In this document: positions 61,087 through 64,000 of the stretch, in pieces
Layout of the letters: every line of letters begins with the position of its first letter
Position numbering within the stretch: position 1 is the first letter of the stretch
Made by a program: the position numbers and the translations under genes
Notes under the pieces: model-generated
The model's input: only the letters and a program-made list of their open reading frames with translations
Databases searched by the model: none
What the model was told of the DNA's origin: nothing
Assembly: GCF_023554555.1 (NCBI RefSeq)
Contig: NZ_JAMJWC010000002.1
Coordinates: 620,001 to 684,000, forward strand
DNA: 64,000 bases
DNA from: Sphingobacterium sp. lm-10
GTDB taxonomy: Bacteria > Bacteroidota > Bacteroidia > Sphingobacteriales > Sphingobacteriaceae
Reading direction: 5' to 3'

Positions 61087-62550
61087 ATGTTTAATGCGTC
61101 ATCCATCCTCTTGCTCAAGCGGTTAGGGCTACTTGTTTTTGTGGTTTCTATGCTCAGCTGTCAAAAAGATCCACGTTCTGCTTCCGGACTTTCTGATGAA
61201 ACGTATACTATTAATTTCAATGTGCAAGAGGCTATGCTTTCTGTTGCAGATAGAAATGCCAGCTCAGGAATTTTGTCACAGCAAGCAGCTGGTTTGGATG
61301 GTTTGGTTGATTATGTTTACTTCTGGTCTTTTAACAACGAATCGCTTCGAGCAGATATTGCCATACAGCCTGGCGCAACAATCACCTATAATGATGGCCT
61401 AGAGCCAACAAGCTTTGCGGCGGGATGGCCCTTTGAGCAATTCCCGGCAGGACGAGCCCTTTCTATAAACGGCGTAAAAGAGCTCACTATAGCATTGCCC
61501 ACCCACATAATTTCATCGTTGACCAATATGGGGTTTGATATCAGCTCCTCCGCCACAGGGCCCAAAGCTTTCGATCTCCATTACAGTTATGATGATATGG
61601 AATGGCATATATTGCGTAATGTCAATCAATTCTCCAATTTTACGACCAGCCAAGCCAGGAATAGTTTTTTGTTTGACTTGAGCAATCTGGACTTGTCTTC
61701 CACGGATATTATTCGCTTTCGTTTGGTAAGTGCTGCTGGTGAACGGGGAGGGGGAAGCGAATATAATGAAAACACGGGTGTACTTCGATTGGATAATCTA
61801 CGTTTTCAGGGTACTGTGCAAGCGGCTAAACCACAGGAAGGAGATCAATTACGAATATATGCTTTCGACCAGGCCACTGGAGACCTCGCATCTTCTTTGA
61901 TACAAGAATATGCTCTGGACATGCCTGCCATATCCATGAATTTGCCTCATGGCGAATACAGGTTCTCCTTTCTACGACACACTGGACTATCGGATATACT
62001 TTTGCCAGCTTATGTATCATCGTCCAATACCTACTACTTTGGCAATCGTTTTTCGGCGTACGCTGGAGAAGTCTATGGCTTCGAAAAATCAATCTTCATC
62101 AACCAGAATATCCAAGAATCTGTGGTGCTTGATCGCTATCACAGCCAAATCAAATTCGAATTTACAGATGCGAGGGATTTATCGATCGTAGAAAGTGTCG
62201 TTATTGTGCGTATGGAGGAACCCGCTTTTTATGCTCCGTTCAACCTGCAGCTGGCTAATCCCGTATTAGATCAGTCGGAAATTGAAATGCACCCCAATCT
62301 TGCTCTCAGCAAGGAATTACAGTTCAATCAGTTTATTGGTCGCGTAGTTGATCCGGTTCCTTTGTCTTACCAGCTGATGGCGTTTGGGAAATCAGGAGAA
62401 CTCTTGCGTGTTCTTGATGTGTCGGTTGCCGTAAGAAACAACGTGCAGGTGCTTTTTAGGGGAGAGCTACTTGGTTTTTTGCCATTCCAGGCAGGCTTCC
62501 AGGTGGAGATTAATGAGGAGTGGGACGAAACCGTAGAAGTTCAGTTCTAA
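61087..62550 (+). CDS. Surface lipoprotein, possibly fimbrillin- or adhesin-like
   Basis: A 487-residue lipoprotein (lipobox MLSC, cysteine 25). The mature protein begins with a linker and a beta-sandwich domain (about 70-235; YVYFWSFNNESLRADIAIQP, DLHYSYDDMEWHILRNVNQF, FRLVSAAGERGGGSE) and continues with a second part (EGDQLRIYAFDQATGDLASS, LPHGEYRFSFLRH) that resembles the FimB/Mfa2-type anchor proteins of Bacteroidota. The assignment is tentative. It follows the fucosidase gene and its palindromes. Confidence 0.6.
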   Translation: MFNASSILLLKRLGLLVFVVSMLSCQKDPRSASGLSDETYTINFNVQEAMLSVADRNASSGILSQQAAGLDGLVDYVYFWSFNNESLRADIAIQPGATITYNDGLEPTSFAAGWPFEQFPAGRALSINGVKELTIALPTHIISSLTNMGFDISSSATGPKAFDLHYSYDDMEWHILRNVNQFSNFTTSQARNSFLFDLSNLDLSSTDIIRFRLVSAAGERGGGSEYNENTGVLRLDNLRFQGTVQAAKPQEGDQLRIYAFDQATGDLASSLIQEYALDMPAISMNLPHGEYRFSFLRHTGLSDILLPAYVSSSNTYYFGNRFSAYAGEVYGFEKSIFINQNIQESVVLDRYHSQIKFEFTDARDLSIVESVVIVRMEEPAFYAPFNLQLANPVLDQSEIEMHPNLALSKELQFNQFIGRVVDPVPLSYQLMAFGKSGELLRVLDVSVAVRNNVQVLFRGELLGFLPFQAGFQVEINEEWDETVEVQF

Positions 62551-62586
62551 ATCAGCGGGTTACAGCGCTAATTTTTATTTTAGATT

Positions 62587-62616
62587 TTGTTTGTGTTGGT
62601 ATATTGTATATCTTTG
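62587..62616 (+). promoter_or_regulatory. Promoter of the rplK operon
   Basis: TATCTTTG at 62609-62616 is an exact TAnnTTTG, with TTG at 62587-62589 exactly 19 bases upstream, in a T/G-rich region. It precedes rplK by about 104 bases and should give the L11-L1-L10 transcript. A small GACA/TGTC stem lies in the leader. Confidence 0.75.
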
Positions 62617-62719
62617 CACCTCGTTTGGTTGCAAGACATGTTTTGTGTCCTTCGAATAAATGTTACAGTATAGCTTCCACTTACTAACAAACATTTACAA
62701 ATATTAAATTTATAACGAA

Positions 62720-63163
62720 ATGGCAAAAGAAGTCGGTGCGTTAGTAAAATTACAAGTAAAGGGCGGTGCAGCTAATCCGTCACCTCCAGTAGGGCCTGCG
62801 TTAGGTGCTAAAGGGGTGAACATTATGGATTTCTGTAAGCAGTTCAATGCTCGTACGCAAGACAAGCCTGGTCAAATTCTGCCAGTTGTCATTACAGTTT
62901 ACACGGACAAATCTTTTGATTTTATCATCAAAACTCCTCCAGTTGCGGTTCAGTTGAAAGACGCTGCTAAATTGAAGAGTGGATCTGGTGAGCCTAACCG
63001 TAAGAAAGTAGCTTCAGTTACTTGGGATCAGGTAAAGCAGATTGCAGAAGATAAAATGCCAGATTTGAATGCGTTTACTGTAGAGTCAGCTATGAGAATG
63101 GTAGCAGGTACGGCGCGCAGTATGGGTATCACTGTATCAGGTGACGCTCCTTGGAACAATTAA
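62720..63163 (+). CDS. rplK: 50S ribosomal protein L11
   Basis: L11 binds the GTPase-associated centre of 23S rRNA. The 147-residue product begins [20 protein letters not shown] and has [20 protein letters not shown] and the C-terminal domain with [18 protein letters not shown]. It is normally preceded by nusG and secE, but here a lipoprotein gene and a promoter stand before it. rplA follows after 22 bases. Confidence 0.98.
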   Translation: MAKEVGALVKLQVKGGAANPSPPVGPALGAKGVNIMDFCKQFNARTQDKPGQILPVVITVYTDKSFDFIIKTPPVAVQLKDAAKLKSGSGEPNRKKVASVTWDQVKQIAEDKMPDLNAFTVESAMRMVAGTARSMGITVSGDAPWNN

Positions 63164-63185
63164 TTAACGAAATCAGTTTAAGAAA

Positions 63186-63884
63186 GTGGCTAGATTAACA
63201 AAAAATCAAAAAGCGGCACTATCCAAAATTGAAGCTGGTAAAGCGTACTCTTTAAAAGAAGCTGCGGCTTTGGTAAAAGAGATTACAACGACTAAGTTTG
63301 ATGCTTCTGTGGATATCGACGTTCGTTTGGGCGTAGATCCTCGTAAAGCGAATCAAATGGTTCGTGGTATTGCAACATTACCTCACGGAACCGGTAAAAC
63401 TGTTCGCGTTTTAGTATTGTGTACTCCTGATAAGGAAGAAGAAGCTAAAGCAGCAGGTGCTGACTACGTAGGTCTTGACGATTATATCAGCAAGATCGAA
63501 GGTGGTTGGACTGACGTTGATATCATTATTACTATGCCTAGTGTGATGGCGAAAGTAGGTAAATTGGGTCGTATTTTAGGTCCAAGAAACTTGATGCCAA
63601 ATCCTAAAACAGGTACTGTTACTACAGACGTAGGTAAAGCAGTAACTGATGTTAAAGGCGGTAAAATAGATTTCAAAGTCGACAAAACCGGTATCATCCA
63701 CACTTCAGTTGGAAAAGTGTCATTCGAAGCAGACAAGATTTATGATAACGCGTTAGAAGTGTTGCAAACACTCTCACGCCTTAAACCATCTGCAGCGAAA
63801 GGTACATACTTCAAGAGTATTCACATTTCATCGACTATGAGTCCTGGTATTCATATCGAGACTAAATCAGTAGCGGGTATTTAA
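63186..63884 (+). CDS. rplA: 50S ribosomal protein L1
   Basis: L1 forms the stalk that moves the E-site tRNA and represses its own operon in many bacteria. The 232-residue protein starts with GTG ([20 protein letters not shown]) and has [23 protein letters not shown] ([20 protein letters not shown]), [24 protein letters not shown] ([19 protein letters not shown]) and the [20 protein letters not shown] segment. GTG is a weaker start, which may matter for stoichiometry. Confidence 0.97.
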   Translation: MARLTKNQKAALSKIEAGKAYSLKEAAALVKEITTTKFDASVDIDVRLGVDPRKANQMVRGIATLPHGTGKTVRVLVLCTPDKEEEAKAAGADYVGLDDYISKIEGGWTDVDIIITMPSVMAKVGKLGRILGPRNLMPNPKTGTVTTDVGKAVTDVKGGKIDFKVDKTGIIHTSVGKVSFEADKIYDNALEVLQTLSRLKPSAAKGTYFKSIHISSTMSPGIHIETKSVAGI

Positions 63885-63886
63885 TC

Positions 63887-64000
63887 ATGAGAAAAGAAGA
63901 AAAACAAGAAATTGTTCAAGCTTTGGCAGAGCAGATTAAATCCTACGGCAACTTTTACATTGCAGATACTGCTGATTTACCTGTGGAAAAAGTGAGCAAA
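63887..64000 (+). CDS. rplJ: 50S ribosomal protein L10, 5' part
   Basis: ATG at 63887, two bases after the rplA stop, opens a frame that runs to the end of the window (38 codons). It reads MRKEEKQEIVQALAEQIKSY, then GNFYIADTADLPVEKVSK, matching the N-terminal helix and first strand of L10. L10 carries the L7/L12 stalk. The rest of the gene lies beyond the window. Confidence 0.9.
   Translation, partial: MRKEEKQEIVQALAEQIKSYGNFYIADTADLPVEKVSK

Overview
The window is chromosomal DNA from a Bacteroidota bacterium, most likely of the Sphingobacteriaceae (Sphingobacterium/Pedobacter group). The grounds are: promoters of the TAnnTTTG type (for example at 6526, 11500, 53710 and 62609); little sign of Shine-Dalgarno sequences; a TonB receptor with a carboxypeptidase-regulatory-like N-terminal domain; the transcarbamylase of the N-succinyl/N-acetyl arginine route instead of ornithine transcarbamylase; a three-gene succinate dehydrogenase with a single large cytochrome b; and ribosomal proteins S14, S4 and L36 in their zinc-free forms. 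I saw no tRNA, rRNA, CRISPR array, prophage or intact insertion sequence.

Layout. (1) 1-15.27 kb: the merged S10-spc-alpha ribosomal protein superoperon from rplC to rplQ, with secY, map, infA and rpoA. It has internal promoters before rpsH and infA, perfect hairpins in most of its longer gaps, and a strong terminator after rplQ. (2) 15.5-22.2 kb: a four-gene surface locus with a TonB-dependent receptor and three lipoproteins (beta-helix, beta-propeller-like, duplicated leucine-rich repeat). (3) 22.3-27.3 kb: arginine genes argD-argF'-argB-proC-argE, with a convergent Lrp-type regulator. (4) 27.7-39.6 kb: a kinase-like protein of unknown role, ruvC, a membrane-lipid module (LPG-synthase-type membrane protein, GT2 glycosyltransferase, PlsC), a zinc-ribbon regulator with membrane proteins and a secreted hydrolase, an SDR, a lipoprotein, gmd and a membrane-anchored coiled-coil protein. 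(5) 39.7-47.9 kb, minus strand: a 1250-residue sensor kinase, sdhCAB and a beta-barrel protein. (6) 47.9-53.5 kb: CsbD-like, CsaA-like, tadA, superoxide dismutase, msrA, an AraC regulator and pruA. (7) 53.6-57.0 kb: a long leader region, a GNAT acyltransferase, argG and argC. (8) 57.0-62.6 kb: a repeat-rich gap, hemL, a GH29 fucosidase lipoprotein, two large palindromes and another lipoprotein. (9) 62.6-64 kb: the start of the rplK-rplA-rplJ operon, running off the end.

The two arginine clusters lie about 27 kb apart on the same strand. Together they supply most steps of a blocked-intermediate (N-succinyl or N-acetyl) arginine pathway; argH and a separately recognisable argA are not in the window, and the GNAT gene before argG is a candidate for the first step. 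The 0.5-kb region before that GNAT gene looks like a transcription-attenuation leader: a promoter, a 44-codon reading frame ending in Arg codons, and a hairpin with a U-tract. The most interesting candidates for undescribed biology are this leader, the TonB/three-lipoprotein locus with its duplicated leucine-rich protein, the kinase-like protein at 28 kb, the hairpins between ribosomal protein genes, and the tandem perfect palindromes at 61 kb.
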